The notes below the pieces were generated by a model. That model did not search any database, had not been told where the DNA came from, and was given only the letters and a program-made list of their open reading frames with translations. This document shows, one piece after another, positions 11,195 through 22,130 of a DNA stretch of 64,000 bases (its first letter is position 1; each line of letters begins with the position of its first letter). The stretch spans positions 17,721,201 through 17,785,200 of the forward strand of contig OZ024890.1 of the NCBI GenBank assembly GCA_964017195.1, in the 5' to 3' direction. Made by a program: the position numbers and the translations under genes. This DNA is from Siderastrea radians (Eukaryota > Cnidaria > Anthozoa > Scleractinia > Rhizangiidae).

Positions 11195-12575
11195 GGCTAG
11201 CCTGGATACCAAGACTGCTGGAAAATAGCAAAAGAAATTGGAAAACTGTCCCTGACCACGTTTTTAAAAGATGCGGGGGGTCTTAATTTTCTCCTACGGT
11301 GTAACTACCATATCAAATACTTTAAGGGCTTGCTAAAGTTTTGTAAGGACATTCTCACCTTCTTTGACGAACTTAATTCTCTTTATCGCTACGACTATGA
11401 TAACGAAACGTTCTTGTTCAACAATAAGGAAATTTTAGTAGATGGTAAACCAGTGTTTTTTAAAGTTTGGTTCTCCAAAGGCGTTGTCTCGGTAAAGGAT
11501 CTGTTAAATGAATCAGGGCAATATCTTTCTTTCCAGGAATTTTTCTAAGCATCATTGTAAAACAAACTTTACCAAATTTTGAACTCTACCCCGAATCATT
11601 TGTTAAACAAAGCAAGAGACGCAGGCAATATACCAGGAGCAAATTATATTGAAGGTTCTATATTATTCGAACTAGATAGGGACACCGAGATAGACCCAAC
11701 GAAATAAATTCGATGGATTTCTATCAGCTGTTAAATAGCAAATTACATTGCTCATCTACAACTGGCATAAAAAGATGGAGTAAGACATGTCCAACTGTTA
11801 AAGATTGTTGGAGTGAATTTTTAAGGTTGTTCCAAAATTATCCAAAAAAAAAAATATGCCAAGGTAATTTCAACTCAAATTCCTTCACCAAATTGTAGTC
11901 GCTAAAAAAATTGTGTAGGTATGGCATCTTGTAATTGCTCATACTGTGGATAACTAGACTCCGTAGAGCATACCTTTATCGACTGCCAAGTCCTTTGTAA
12001 GCCAAGTCGTAGAGTGGTTTAACTTATCTAGTGGTATCCAATTTCACCCCGAGATCGACGAAACTCTGTTTGGTCTACTGAAGCAACACCCTGCTGCGGG
12101 GATTACAAGAAAATTCAGCTACACTCTCCTATTCATGAAGTATTATGTCTACTCAAGCGAGCTAAATGACAGTTCCATTATTTTATCTGAATTTATTAAT
12201 AAGGTCAACTTTTAAGTATAAAATCGAGAAGTTCACTTTTCATTTTTTCTTTATCAAAGTGGAAAGCAGATTCACTCGGTCCTTGTACATACATATAATG
12301 TCCAAATTTTTTTTGGTAAATTGCTTTCCTTTTTTATCTTATTTTTCTTTCCAAACGGGAATTTTTGTTATGTTAGTGTTACGTAAGGAGTCACTAAGTA
12401 GCCTTTTCATGTTTAGAGATGTAAGTAAGTTGTTAATTTTATATTGTCCGCAGTTGGCATTAGAGTATTGTAGTGGTGTTTAGGGTTGCTTTCTTGGGGG
12501 TAAAGTTTTGCTATGTGTCCCTAAAGCATTGTTAAAAGTGTTTTTTTTTTGCTTTAATAAAGGTATTAATTATAA
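11195..12575 (+). mobile_element. Decayed LINE, 3' part (L1/Tx1-like)
   Basis: The clearest open part (11330-11548) reads LLKFCKDILTFFDELNSLY, then ILVDGKPVFFKVWFSKG, VSVKDLLNESGQYLSFQEF, a layout typical of the region after the reverse transcriptase in L1/Tx1 elements. Further on, in broken frames, come ITKWSKTCPTVKDCWSEF-like and CSYC..DSVEHTFIDC segments, the latter resembling the C-terminal Cys/His knuckle. Stops and frameshifts separate the pieces. It ends in AATAAAGGTATTAATT and an A-rich tail near 12570. Dead copy, 5'-truncated. Confidence 0.65.
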
Positions 12576-12659
12576 TTAAAAAGAAAGTAAGTTAGAACCG
12601 CGGTGGATTTGAATTCGATCCTGGACTGTTTGCTAGGTGTGACCGTTCTGATGGTGACT

Positions 12660-13800
12660 GTTATCTACACGAAAGAAGAGGGGTAACAGTTAGAAACGCG
12701 AACAGATGACAGATGTTTCTTCTCCTAAGCGTTACGGCTGACGGCTTACGGTTACGATACTTTTTCCCGAGTCGAACAAACCAGTTAACCATTCCGTGTT
12801 TTACTGATTGAAGGTGGTGGGAATCATACGCTAGGTACTGATCCGTAAGCGTTGGTGTTTCTGTAGACGCTTGTTGTAAGGCGGCCGACTGGTTCTCTTG
12901 CGACTGAGGTGTTAAGAAAGGCGATCTTGTTGTCATGCTTGGATTCCATGGTAAAATGGACAGAGGGTTGCTGACTGTTTACATATGTTATAGAAAGATG
13001 TCAACACTGTCTTGATCCAGGATGGTATCGTCTACGTAGCGCTTCCAGATCTTAGGTTTGCAGAGTGCTGCGTCTATTGTCTGTTCGCTAAATGTCTGCA
13101 TGTAGAGATTAGCAAATGATAACGGAAACCGGGCTTCGCCATCTCGTTCTTTGTTGATCTACCCATTAGATCTACCCATTATACTAAGAGGTTGAACTGG
13201 TGTAAGTGTTGGGCGTTCAGCAAGGCCGGAGCCTTTCTCAGCGCAGCTGTGCGGCACCCTCAGCAGGAACTTTCGTAGACAGCGACTCTACGTCGAAGGA
13301 CACCATGATCTCGTTATTTTGGATCCTCCCACAGGTGACGATGGATACAAAGTGAGCTGACGGAGTTTTCTATGGGAAATCCGAGTGACCCATCAAAGAA
13401 GAGAAGATATAGTTGCTAAGAGAGCAGGCTAGTCAAAAGCAAAGGTATTAACTCAGGGCATAAAAGGCCTAAGCAGTTCGCTGGCCTCGTAGATCTTAGG
13501 TATATCATGGATCCTGTGTCGAGGCCTTATTTTGTTGTAAACAGCCCCTGATAGGTGTCCGTTGTGCTTCAAGGTGTGCAGTTTCTGGGACAACTAAAGG
13601 GTCAAACGATCTGTTGGGTCTTTGCTGAGGAGCTGATACGGTCTGGTCTCAATCATTACTGACATTTTTGCGTGGTAAGTGTTAGTATCTAGGACTACGC
13701 TACCATGACCCTTGTAAGCTGGAACGACCATGATGGAGTTGTACTCTTTTAATCTCTTTTAAAAGTACGTCTTGTTATTTCTTCGTGATATTGGACTTTT
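12660..13800 (-). mobile_element. Decayed Penelope-like element (RT region), minus strand
   Basis: Read on the minus strand in several frames: VVPAYKGHGSVVLDTNTYH, QLLSKDPTDRLTL, LKHNGHLSGAVYNKIRP, PKIYEASELLRPF, MVSFDVESLSTKVPAEGAA, then (12955-13160) PVSVIICQSLH, a KIWKRYVDDTI-like stretch and NSQQPSVHFTMESKHDNK. This is the motif order of a Penelope-like reverse transcriptase, including the Y.DD-type box. Numerous stops and frameshifts mean it is inactive. The minus-strand ORF at 12661-12936 overlaps its 3' part. Confidence 0.7.
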
Positions 13801-13807
13801 GTGACCT

Positions 13808-14185
13808 GTGACCAGCTGCGTCAACTACCTTCGTATCCTTCATCAACGGTTACGGTGTCCAGGGATAACGAGGTCATGCATGGTGTCCTTCGATATGGAA
13901 TCGCTGTTTACTAGTGTTGCTACCGAGGGTGCCCCATATGCCGTGCTACGAGAGCAGGACAGTGCCCCTGGCCTTGCTGTACGCTCTATGCTTACACCTG
14001 CTTAAATTATGGGCCTTTTGAATTTTGTATTGAGATCTTCATACTTCCATATAATGGGTTGAAATCTAAGAACGAGATAGGGACCCATGGGAAGCCCAGT
14101 CTCCGCGTTTATTGCCAATCTCCAGAAGAAAACATTTGAAGGAGCTGCTATGAAGAGGACGATAACTTTACCATCCTGGACCACC
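13808..14185 (+). mobile_element. Penelope-like RT fragment, plus strand, opposed to the previous one
   Basis: Plus-strand reading gives CMVSFDMESLFTSVATEGAP, LLNFVLRSSYFH and GPMGSPVSAFIANL.KKTFEGAA, the palm motifs of Penelope-like RTs (PMGSPVS box). It begins where the minus-strand copy ends, so the two partial copies are head to head, an arrangement often seen with Penelope-like insertions. Broken by a stop near 14003 and further frameshifts. Confidence 0.65.
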
Positions 14186-14435
14186 CATCACCCATAAACT
14201 TAATTTATGAAACCGAAAACGAGGTGTTTATCGTGCGCAGTTTTACTGACCTTACGAGACGGTTTTTAACTACCTTAGTAGTAACGTGGCACATGTTAGG
14301 TAACGTGACAAAAGTTAAACCCGCTGCAAAAGTTTTGTTTTGTTAAATTCCATCATTAAAGCAAGATACCTTTAAACATTTGCAGCGTATTGCGAAGACG
14401 TGTTGCCCTTGGAGGCAAAAGAAACAGACCACAGA

Positions 14436-14535
14436 CTTCATTCATTCTTTCATTCATTCATCCATGCATCCATTCATGCATCCATCCATCCATCCACCCA
14501 TCCTATTCATTCATTCATTCATTCATTCATTCATC
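14436..14535. repeat. (CATT)n / (CATC)n microsatellite
   Basis: Runs of CATTCATT and CATCCATC units. The apparent protein rich in HSFIHS repeats is translation of the repeat, not a gene. Confidence 0.95.
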
Positions 14536-14891
14536 TATATAAGTGAATTAAAAACTGTTGGGGGTGGGGGTTTAGGACCACGTCCTCTCTGCGGCACCTG
14601 CTGCCGGGAAAGACTGATCAGCACGCTCCATCGATGCCTGTACGATCTTGGCTCGATCTTCCGGTATATGGTATACTTACTTCAATTCCCTAACTGTTCT
14701 TATGTCAGTAAAGACGTGACGAGAAACTCTAGCTGACCACTTTCTATTGAGATTACTGACAAGTTTCTTAAGCACATTCATTCAATATTTGTTTAGATTG
14801 GCCCTCTATTTGGAAATCCAACGTGGGCAAACGTTGCTTTGCGGTTGAAAAAAAGGGTTCGAGTTATCGGACGTGCGAGTTGTCGGGGGAT

Positions 14892-15332
14892 TAGCCTGTT
14901 CCAGGCTCTCGGTTTGTGGGGAAAGAGCGAAAAAGCGGGCGAGCGCGGAAAAGACGAGCGGGGACGAAGGTGAGCGAAGGAAAGAGAGCCTGTAAGAATT
15001 TCTTTAACGGCCCTCTGTCGGTATAGCAGGAGCTGCTATACCCTCTGATTGGCTAATTTTGACAGGAAATGCGGATATCGCGCGATCCGCGCGAGCCATC
15101 TTTGTCAACTGACGCCGACTGATACCTGATCGGAGTGTTGACGAAGTGTTGACATTTCCTGTCAAAATTAGCCAATCAGAGGGTATAGCAGCTCCTGCTA
15201 TACCGACAGAGGGCCGTTAAAGAAATTCTTACAGGCTCTCTTTCCTTCGCTCGCCTTCGTCCCCGCTCGTCTTTTCCGCGCTCGCCCGCTTTTTCGCTCT
15301 TTCCCCACAAACCGAGAGCCTGGAACAGGCTA
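14892..15332. mobile_element. Mutator-like MITE with long terminal inverted repeats
   Basis: Two arms of about 180 bp, starting TAGCCTGTTCCAGGCTCTC and ending in its complement GAGAGCCTGGAACAGGCTA, enclose about 70 bp including a CGGATATCGCGCGATCCG palindrome. A 9-bp direct repeat TCGGGGGAT flanks both ends (14883-14891, 15333-15341). Long inverted repeats with a 9-bp duplication are the hallmark of Mutator-like elements. The paralogous upstream sequence of locus A (about 3765-3790) runs through this point with no insertion. Confidence 0.85.
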
Positions 15333-15341
15333 TCGGGGGAT

Positions 15342-16755
15342 GGGAACAAATGACCGGGAATAAAACGGGTTTTCTTTTCACATCTAGACTTAATACTACT
15401 AACCAGAAAGAGTAAAATGGAACAATATTTTGCCAACAAAACGAACTAACTGATCTTAAGGGAATAAAAAAAGACAAGATAAAGCAGCAGAAGAACATTA
15501 CGGTGGGCTACGGCAGCACATGTGGTTGCAACGAGTTCAGTGTTCTTAACAGAAATAGTCTGTTAATAGTTCCTGACGCCTTGCAGCCAATCTATTTCTG
15601 ACACTGAGACTTTGACAGATGATGTTCGAGTTATTGAGGGTAAGATTATGAAAAAGATGACCTGAAGGGGAAAAATAACTTCGAGTTAGCGCGGGACCGG
15701 AGGTTCGAGTTATGGGGCAAATCCAGGGGAAATCGATCTCGGTTCGAGTTAGCACTAGCTTCGCGAGTAGTAATTTTTCCTGGATTTTATAATGTAGAAA
15801 AGAAAACTGCTGAAATAGGCCATATATTTGACAAATTTTAAGGCTTTGAACCTTTATTGTTTTTTGAAATCACAGAAGTAAAGCCTCACAAAATATAGGG
15901 GTTTCCGAAAATAAATGAATAATATTGTATGTCGTACGTTATCCCTGAGCGTGTTTTTGTGAATGAGAGCATGATAGTGTTAGCTATTACCACTTGCTCC
16001 TGAATAGTACTGAGAAAAAAGGATTCTAAATTGTGATATTGAACTTAAAATTGATTGTCGGGGTTCTAGTTTGTCAATAGGGAGCTTAAGCAACCGCGAC
16101 GGCAAGGCCACGGAAAACGTCGCTTTAAAAATGACTTCCAAATATTTCAAACTTCTTCGCGATAGTTTCAACTCGTTCAATCTGTCTAATGTAGCCGAAC
16201 AATCCAGGAGCTGACTCTGTAAGGATGGCGTTACAGTTCAGGTGGAAAAAGGAAAATTCACTGTCGTGTGTTCACGTTCTGCATAAAACTTTGAATTTGG
16301 TCATTTCACGTTGTCGTTTTGCAGAGGACAGAAAAAAAATGTACCATGCAAAATCTGTATCGCACGTGCAGAGTAATTGTTTTGCTAATTAAACCTTTTG
16401 TTTTGTGACGATCTCGTCAGCCGTCGCCGTCGTGTTTGCTTAAGTTCCCTTATGAATGCATAAAAAAAGCAGAAAATTGATTGAGAATCAGTATCGTATG
16501 AAATAAGCCACTCTTCTTCGGAGCAGGTGCTTTTGTTTCCACACAACACCACGAAGAAGATTGCAGAGGTTCTTCATATCCCACGGAGAGCAAACAAAAT
16601 TGCAAGTTTCACGCCTAACAGAAGCAAGTTTTTTTAAGCATATTTTTAACTAATTAAACACAATTGACAGAGACAGGTGCTTACATCTCTGTTATTCATT
16701 CTTCAAGCATTCAGGAACCAGATTTTACAGCTCTCAGTATTAATTGCACACCAAA
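15342..16755. other. Non-coding 5' region of locus B, paralogous to 3780-4990
   Basis: Aligns by eye with the region before locus A: GGGAACAAATGACCGGGAAT, the GCAGCCAATCTATTTCTG block, the GAGCGTGTTTT block near 15945, and CACAATTGACAGAG just before exon 1. CGAGTTA motifs cluster at 15620-15760. No independent gene seen. Confidence 0.6.
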
Positions 16756-17079
16756 GTGTTTCTAAATGTACGTAATTTACTGGCGTTATACTATTTTCAG
16801 TTCATATTTGTGGCTGTACAAAGCGGAGAGTACGCTGAAGAAAGATCTCAACGAGGATATGCCCTCCTTAATACAAGCTACAGCACTAAATTTACGCAAA
16901 GCTATTCTGACTGTGTGAGTTTGTGTTTTTACGATCAGCGTTGTTCAAGTTTGAGTTTCTGGTGGGACGAGATGAAGTGCGATTTGAATAGGTATAGTAA
17001 ATCAAGAGAGCGCGGCTGCCCGAGTTGTTTTGTGGCCGAAGCATGACGTCAACGTACATGGAGATGGCGAAGTTCCCAG
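16756..17079 (+). pseudogene. Locus B exon 1: signal peptide + PAN domain, start codon lost and frameshifted
   Basis: The position of the initiator ATG in A, E and F is GTG here (16756-16758), and the frame has a stop just upstream, so no start codon is available for VFLNVRNLLALYYFQFIFVAV. The PAN domain itself is intact through GCPSCFVAEA (six Cys, WWDEMKC), then two extra bases (GCATGACGTC versus GCATCGTC) create a TGA before the donor CCCAG|GTAAAT. Exon length is 324 bp against an expected 3n+1. Two independent lesions point to a pseudogene exon. Confidence 0.8.
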
Positions 17080-17484
17080 GTAAATAGAACATAAATCTCT
17101 CTCTCCCTCTCTCTTTCCTTGGTGATCAGTGGCGTTCAATGGCGTGAAACACTAAGGCACCTTAAAGGGTGGTTGCAATCAAAAAGGGTGGTTGCAATCT
17201 ACGATGTAGCATTTTAACTAGTATTGGTAAGTAATTTCAAATCTTGCAAACAAGAACCAATGAACAGTTAGTTCTTCCCGGTAGCACAATTAGATGGGGA
17301 TGAACGAAATCATAAATTAAAGATTCACACTCAAACGGATCGGAAGCAAACGGATCGACTGTGATCATTTTGGTGTCGTCAACTAAGTAGTTTCCCTTTT
17401 CGAAAAGGGAAACTGCCTAGTTGTTGACAACGAAAAATTTAGCGTTTAGTTGTCGACAACCAATCTAACACATAGCGTTTTTTA

Positions 17485-17938
17485 GTGGTCGATAAATCTC
17501 AGGAATTGACAAGTGATGCCATCATCGGACGACTCGGGTGGAAACCGCTCTCCGAAAGACGAGAGGAACACATTAAAGAATTAGTTAAAAACTGTCTTAA
17601 GGGGCTTGTTCCCGTTTTATTCAAGGGCTATTTTAACATTACACGCTGTAATATCCATTCACATAATAGTAGATTCAGCAAGAACCTTTTTATTGGTAAA
17701 ATTAAGTTAGAAACTTTCTAAGCGTGCTTTCTATTATAAAGGTGCAGCTATTTTTAACTCATAATTTGTAGCATTTTTAGCCTTTTTTAACTTCCTACTG
17801 TTTTTAGAACGTACCTCATCTTTGCAAATGTACCTCATTTTTTTTTGAATTCATTTGTTATTTTACAGGGCCCACATTGATAGCAGTTGCATAACTGAAG
17901 TGGTTACCCTGTATAAATATTTTTATCATTATTATCTG

Positions 17939-17978
<40 letters not shown>

Positions 17979-17985
17979 GTTGTCG
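17485..17985 (+). mobile_element. LINE 3' end remnant with (ATT)n tail
   Basis: The open part (17485-17721) reads IIGRLGWKPLSERREEHIKELV, NCLKGLVPVLFKGYF, HSHNSR, a typical C-terminus of CR1/L2-type LINE polyproteins. It is followed by AT-rich untranslated sequence ending in an (ATT)n run at about 17940-17982, the usual tail of such elements. Lies inside the intron of locus B. Truncated at 5', no RT core. Confidence 0.65.
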
Positions 17986-19916
17986 ATAACAAATAGTTGG
18001 CGACTACTAATTGTCTAGTCTGTGGAGGCCCTTAAGCTCTTTCACAATCTAGATGAACACAACGTGGTCGTACAACGTTAACAAGTATGCTTTTGGAATG
18101 TTTTAACAGACATTTCTTGTAAAAGTTCAAATGTGAAGAACCAAAAAACGAAAAAAATTAGTAAATGTACAATGTAATTTTTAATCTATGGAGGATTTTC
18201 AAAAGCACTTTCTATAGTTCGAGAAACTAATAAACGTCACCGGAAATGACCGCTGCATTGTTTTTCGCAGAACGCACGTAATCCTTTTTAAGACAGCCAA
18301 AATATGATAGCTTCGATGCTGCCAATATTTGATAAACTTTTGCTGATCGCTGTCTTGAAATAATCAATTACAATTAAATTGCATAACTAGTCTTAAGGGC
18401 CTTTTCTTCTTGTTTTGGGAAAGCGAAACCAGACAGAGAAAAAAGAGCTCCTTTTAATTTCCCCTCGGTTTGTTAAATTTCCACTAGATTTTCTCAGCTG
18501 ATGTTTGTTCCTAGTTCAGCTATTAAAAAATTAGCTTTAATTGTGCTTCATTCAAGAATTGTTCGTTGGAGACAAAAACTTTGCAAAGTTCATTATGTGG
18601 CGCCCTTTCTCTTAGTAACCAAGCTTGATCGGCGAAGATGGCGCCGCAGTTTGTTGTTGTTGTTGTTGTTGTAGTTATTGTTTTTGGTTTTTTTGTTGAA
18701 ACAAAAACAAAAAGAAAAAATAAGAATGTGGCCAATATCCTGCATCTTTACCGAACGTTTGGTCAATACTGAAACGGATATGGGAGGCAAAAAAAAAAAA
18801 CAGTACACCAGGGAAGAACTACACAGTAGCGAGTATGTGAATGAGAAACGCTTAAGGATTCAATCCACAGACCCTTAATAATAATAAACTTTATTAATGT
18901 GTCAAGAAACTTTAGCATGTGTGCTAATTGGTGACACAAAAGCCTTTAGTTAAAAGCACATTTCAAGGTCAGGGCACATGACGCGGGGTCGGCGGGGATG
19001 GGTGACAGCGATAATTCCCTTCGTGTAACATGGCCGTTTTAATGAAAAATCCTTGCAGCTGCAACAGAATTTCGTCTCCTTGACAGGTCACAAAAATTCA
19101 AACTGGTTTAAAATCATGTCTTAGGTTGCGGAAACAAAATGACACAAACTTTTATTGTCGCTTCATGTGCATTGCGCCTGCGACCTGTCTCCGCTACAAA
19201 ATATAAAACATGGGAAAGTGGGTTATTTATTCTATAGTTCCCAAGTACCTTTACCGTCACCATAATCTAGTTTTCCCTGTAGCTTTAATACAATAGCCAA
19301 CTTTAAGGATTTCATTCACCGATTCAGAAGTAAGAAAACTGTTAGTTTATCGATACTTGAACTTCCATTCAATGCGGTTCGACACTGCTGAATTAGGTAA
19401 CTTAAACGCGTTTCAGGGGGTACCCAGTTATTGATGTTAAATGATTCTGAAGGAATTTGAAAGACGTTGAATGGTGATGAACAGAGTTTGCAGTCAAACA
19501 TTCCTGCAACAAAGTTGTATCCAGCAATGCTGAACGATGTTCGATTGCCCTCATACTTTCGTACCACAAAGTTGTATTCAACAATGTTGAATGATGCTTA
19601 TTGGTGTAAGAGGGACTCAGAAGTAAGAAAACTATTACTTTTTCCATTCAACGCGGTTCAATACTGCTAAATTGGGCAAGATTAACGATGACGTTAAGTG
19701 ATTCTGAAAGATGTTAAATGATGTTGATTGATGTTGAGCAAAGTTTGGTTGCTTTCAAACATTTGTACAACAAAGTTGTATTGAACAATGCCAGGTGACG
19801 TTGAAGCCATACACCAACTGAAAACATACCATAGCGATAGTGAAACAAAAGCTTTATAAATTGTCGAGATGGTTTGAAAGATCAAAATAAACGATTCTTG
19901 GAAATTTTCTTCACAG
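17986..19916. other. Locus B intron, non-coding
   Basis: Paralogous in patches to the locus A intron: CTCTTT..AATCT.GATGAACACAACG near 18040 versus 7550, and the block around TCATTCAAGAATTGTT near 18550 versus 8110. Contains (TTG)n at 18650-18675 and several repeats of ACAA(A)GTTGTA(T/G) with AATGTTGAATGATG between 19440 and 19800. No exon with a supported reading frame. Confidence 0.5.
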
Positions 19917-20536
19917 TGATAACATCTTGCAGCGAAATAAAGATGCTGAACCATACAGTGGAGAGTGGAAATTACGTCATTGATCCCGATGGTAAAGGAG
20001 GCTTGCCACCGATTGACGTCACTTGTGACATGACTGACAAGAATGGAGTCGGCGTGACAGTCATCAGTCACGACAGTGAGAACAGAACACTGGTGAATGG
20101 ATGCGACGGTGCAGGATGTTATTCACGTGACATTCACTACACAGGAGCAAGTCTCTCTCAGCTGGCGAGTCTCACCAGAGTCTCCTTACACTGCGAGCAG
20201 TTTATCAAGTATGAATGTCGTGGTTCGTCGCTCGTTTACAACAACAAAACGTTTGGCTGGTGGGTATCGCGTGATGACGCCATTATGAAGTACTGGGGAG
20301 GAGCTTCACCAGGTGGTGGCAGACAAATATGCGCATGCGGGATGGCCAACTCTTGCGCAGACCCCAATCGCAGTTGTAACTGTGATAAGAATGACAATGT
20401 ATGGCGTGAAGACAGCGGTCTCTTGACCAACAAGACACAGCTTCCAGTTAAACAGCTCAGATTTGGAGATACGGGCGGTGACTCGGAGAGTGGTTTCCAT
20501 ACTTTAGGAAAGCTAAAGTGTTACGGCATCCCCTAG
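19917..20536 (+). CDS. Locus B exon 2: CNTNAP-type fibrinogen-like domain
   Basis: 620-bp exon after acceptor TTCTTCACAG, entered in phase 1, open to TAG. Reads [116 protein letters not shown] and LGKLKCYGIP. All cysteines seen in the intact paralogues C, E and F are kept, and the 3' flank (TTCATTGTCCGGG) is still like that of E and F. Its exon 1 is disabled, so the intact frame is either recent survivorship or use with another 5' exon. Confidence 0.8.
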
Positions 20537-20929
20537 ATGCTCTTCATTGTCCGGGTCCCACAAAGCATTTTCCAAACCGCCATACAGGTGCAGGAGCCTA
20601 TAACCTGGAGAGTGCAACTCCCATACTAAGCCCAAGTCACTGCGTTTTCACAGACTATTTTATTTTTAGATAGGTTGACAATTACCTTTCTCCGCGAAAC
20701 TGTAAGTTTCGGTCCGCATTAGTCCGCTTCCCTCCAAGAACAACAGCCATAGATCGTTCTTTCTACTTTTAAAATGCCCAATTCGCTATGCAAAGTATAA
20801 CGCAAGGCCGATAAATAATTTGCAAAGTTTTTGATTGGTTAGCAAGGTTCCTTCGGGAGTTTGAATTCCAGGGGAAATATTTTTTTCTGTGAAAACGCCA
20901 TGACCATGATGACACCAACATAGGGCGGT

Positions 20930-21275
20930 TGCGGTCTCCTGACAGGTGAAAATAGTGACAATCACTACACAAGAGCGAGACTGTCTTAGCTGGCGAAACT
21001 AGAGATGGCGTGACTGTCATCAGTCATGACAGCGAACGCCGAACACAAGACCAGGGATGTGAACCACCAGGATGTTACTCACGTGACATTCATTATACAG
21101 GAGCGAGTCTGTCTCAGCTTGGCGAGTCTTACCAGAATCTCCTCATACCGCAAGCAGTTAGTCAAGTATGAGTGATATTTTTCAGTTTTGCTTTACAATA
21201 ACAATCCACACAGACGGTGAGTGTCACGTGATTGTACTAAGATGACGTACTGGGGTGGAACGTTTGTCAGTAGTA
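20930..21275 (+). pseudogene. Mosaic relic of another Fbg exon
   Basis: Begins with scrambled pieces (CTCCTGACAGG, CACTACACAAGAGCGAGACT) then reads [38 protein letters not shown] before a frameshift and a stop. Later pieces resemble CACGTGATTGTACTAAGATG (the SRDSTKM segment) and TACTGGGGTGGA. It is the remains of a further tandem copy downstream of locus B. Confidence 0.75.
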
Positions 21276-21600
21276 CCGTATTTTCTCGATTAAATGCCCG
21301 GGGGCGTTTATTCGAACAAGGCACCGGTTTATGCGAGGCACGGCCTTTATTTATCAAGTGAATTTTCAGTCTATTTTTATCATCAGCACTGAAGGTTTAT
21401 TGAGTTAAGAACCAAATTTCAACAAAAACGTAAATTAGACTTCTGCGTTGATAGCATTAGTAATTCAACGATGTAAGCTCTTATTTTGAATTGTTTTCAG
21501 GACGTTGGCCTGAAATCAATGCCAATTTGTGTCAAAGATCTCAGTGGCGCTGGCAGCAGTCATGATCCGCTGACGGTCAGTTATGTTATCATTGGAGGTT
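21276..21600. other. Repeat-derived stretch, no gene
   Basis: Starts with ACCGTATTTTCTCGATTAAA and CCCGGGGGCGTTTATTCGAA, which resembles one end of a DNA transposon family; I could not find the other end. No coding signal. Confidence 0.35.
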
Positions 21601-21604
21601 GGTA

Positions 21605-21610
21605 TCATCG

Positions 21611-21663
<53 letters not shown>

Positions 21664-21850
21664 AAATGTAAAGAAGATCCTCGCAGTTATTAACGCAACT
21701 TATGCAGTTGCGAAAAGAAAGCCTGAAAAAATCAGGCTTGCCGGGATTCGAACCCTGACCTCTGCGATACCAGTGCAGCGCTCTAACCAATTGAGCTAAC
21801 AAGCCAACTGGGAGCTGGTCATTAAATTGGTTCGTAATATACCCGGGAAA
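21605..21850 (-). mobile_element. tRNA-derived SINE (Thr-like head, (AAT)n tail)
   Basis: On the minus strand a tRNA-like head (21735-21805) with A-box TTAGCTCAATTGG and B-box GGTTCGAATCC is followed by a GCCTGATTTTTTCAGGC hairpin, a body with CGCAACTGCATAAGTTGCG and a 3' (AAT)n run (21605-21665). The anticodon loop reads GGT (Thr), but the anticodon and T stems each have a mismatch. Head + body + microsatellite tail define a SINE. Confidence 0.7.
21735..21805 (-). pseudogene. tRNA-Thr-like SINE head (tRNA pseudogene)
   Basis: Folds into a cloverleaf of 71 nt with acceptor GGCTTGT/GCAAGCC, but has an A-C mismatch in the anticodon stem and an A-G mismatch in the T stem, and is continuous with a SINE body. 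Probably not a functional tRNA, although the internal pol III promoter boxes are good. Confidence 0.6.
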
Positions 21851-21865
21851 GATGAAGATGAAGTT

Positions 21866-22084
21866 ATGAATATATGAAATGCATATATTTGAACTGCGGA
21901 ATGAAGAATTAAATGTGAAGATGATCCTCGCAGTTAATAACGCAACTTATGCAGTTGCGAAAAGAAAGCCTGAAAAAATCAGGCTTCGCAACTGCATAAG
22001 TTGCGTTAATAACTGCGAGGATCTTCTTTACATTTATTGCTTCATTCCGCAGTTCAAATATATGAACTTCATATATTCATAATT

Positions 22085-22125
<41 letters not shown>

Positions 22126-22130
22126 ATAAA
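21866..22130. repeat. Inverted pair of headless SINE bodies
   Basis: A palindrome of about 215 bp: the SINE body lies on the minus strand (to about 21985) and again on the plus strand (from about 21985), sharing the GCCTGAAAAAATCAGGC hairpin at the centre. The plus-strand arm ends in an (ATT)n tail at 22085-22128. Both lack the tRNA-like head. Confidence 0.7.

Noticed and set aside
14380..14736. 118-residue ORF rich in HSFIHS
   Set aside because: Translation of a CATT/CATC microsatellite.
21735..21805. Functional tRNA-Thr
   Set aside because: Mismatches in anticodon and T stems and continuity with a SINE body and (AAT)n tail.
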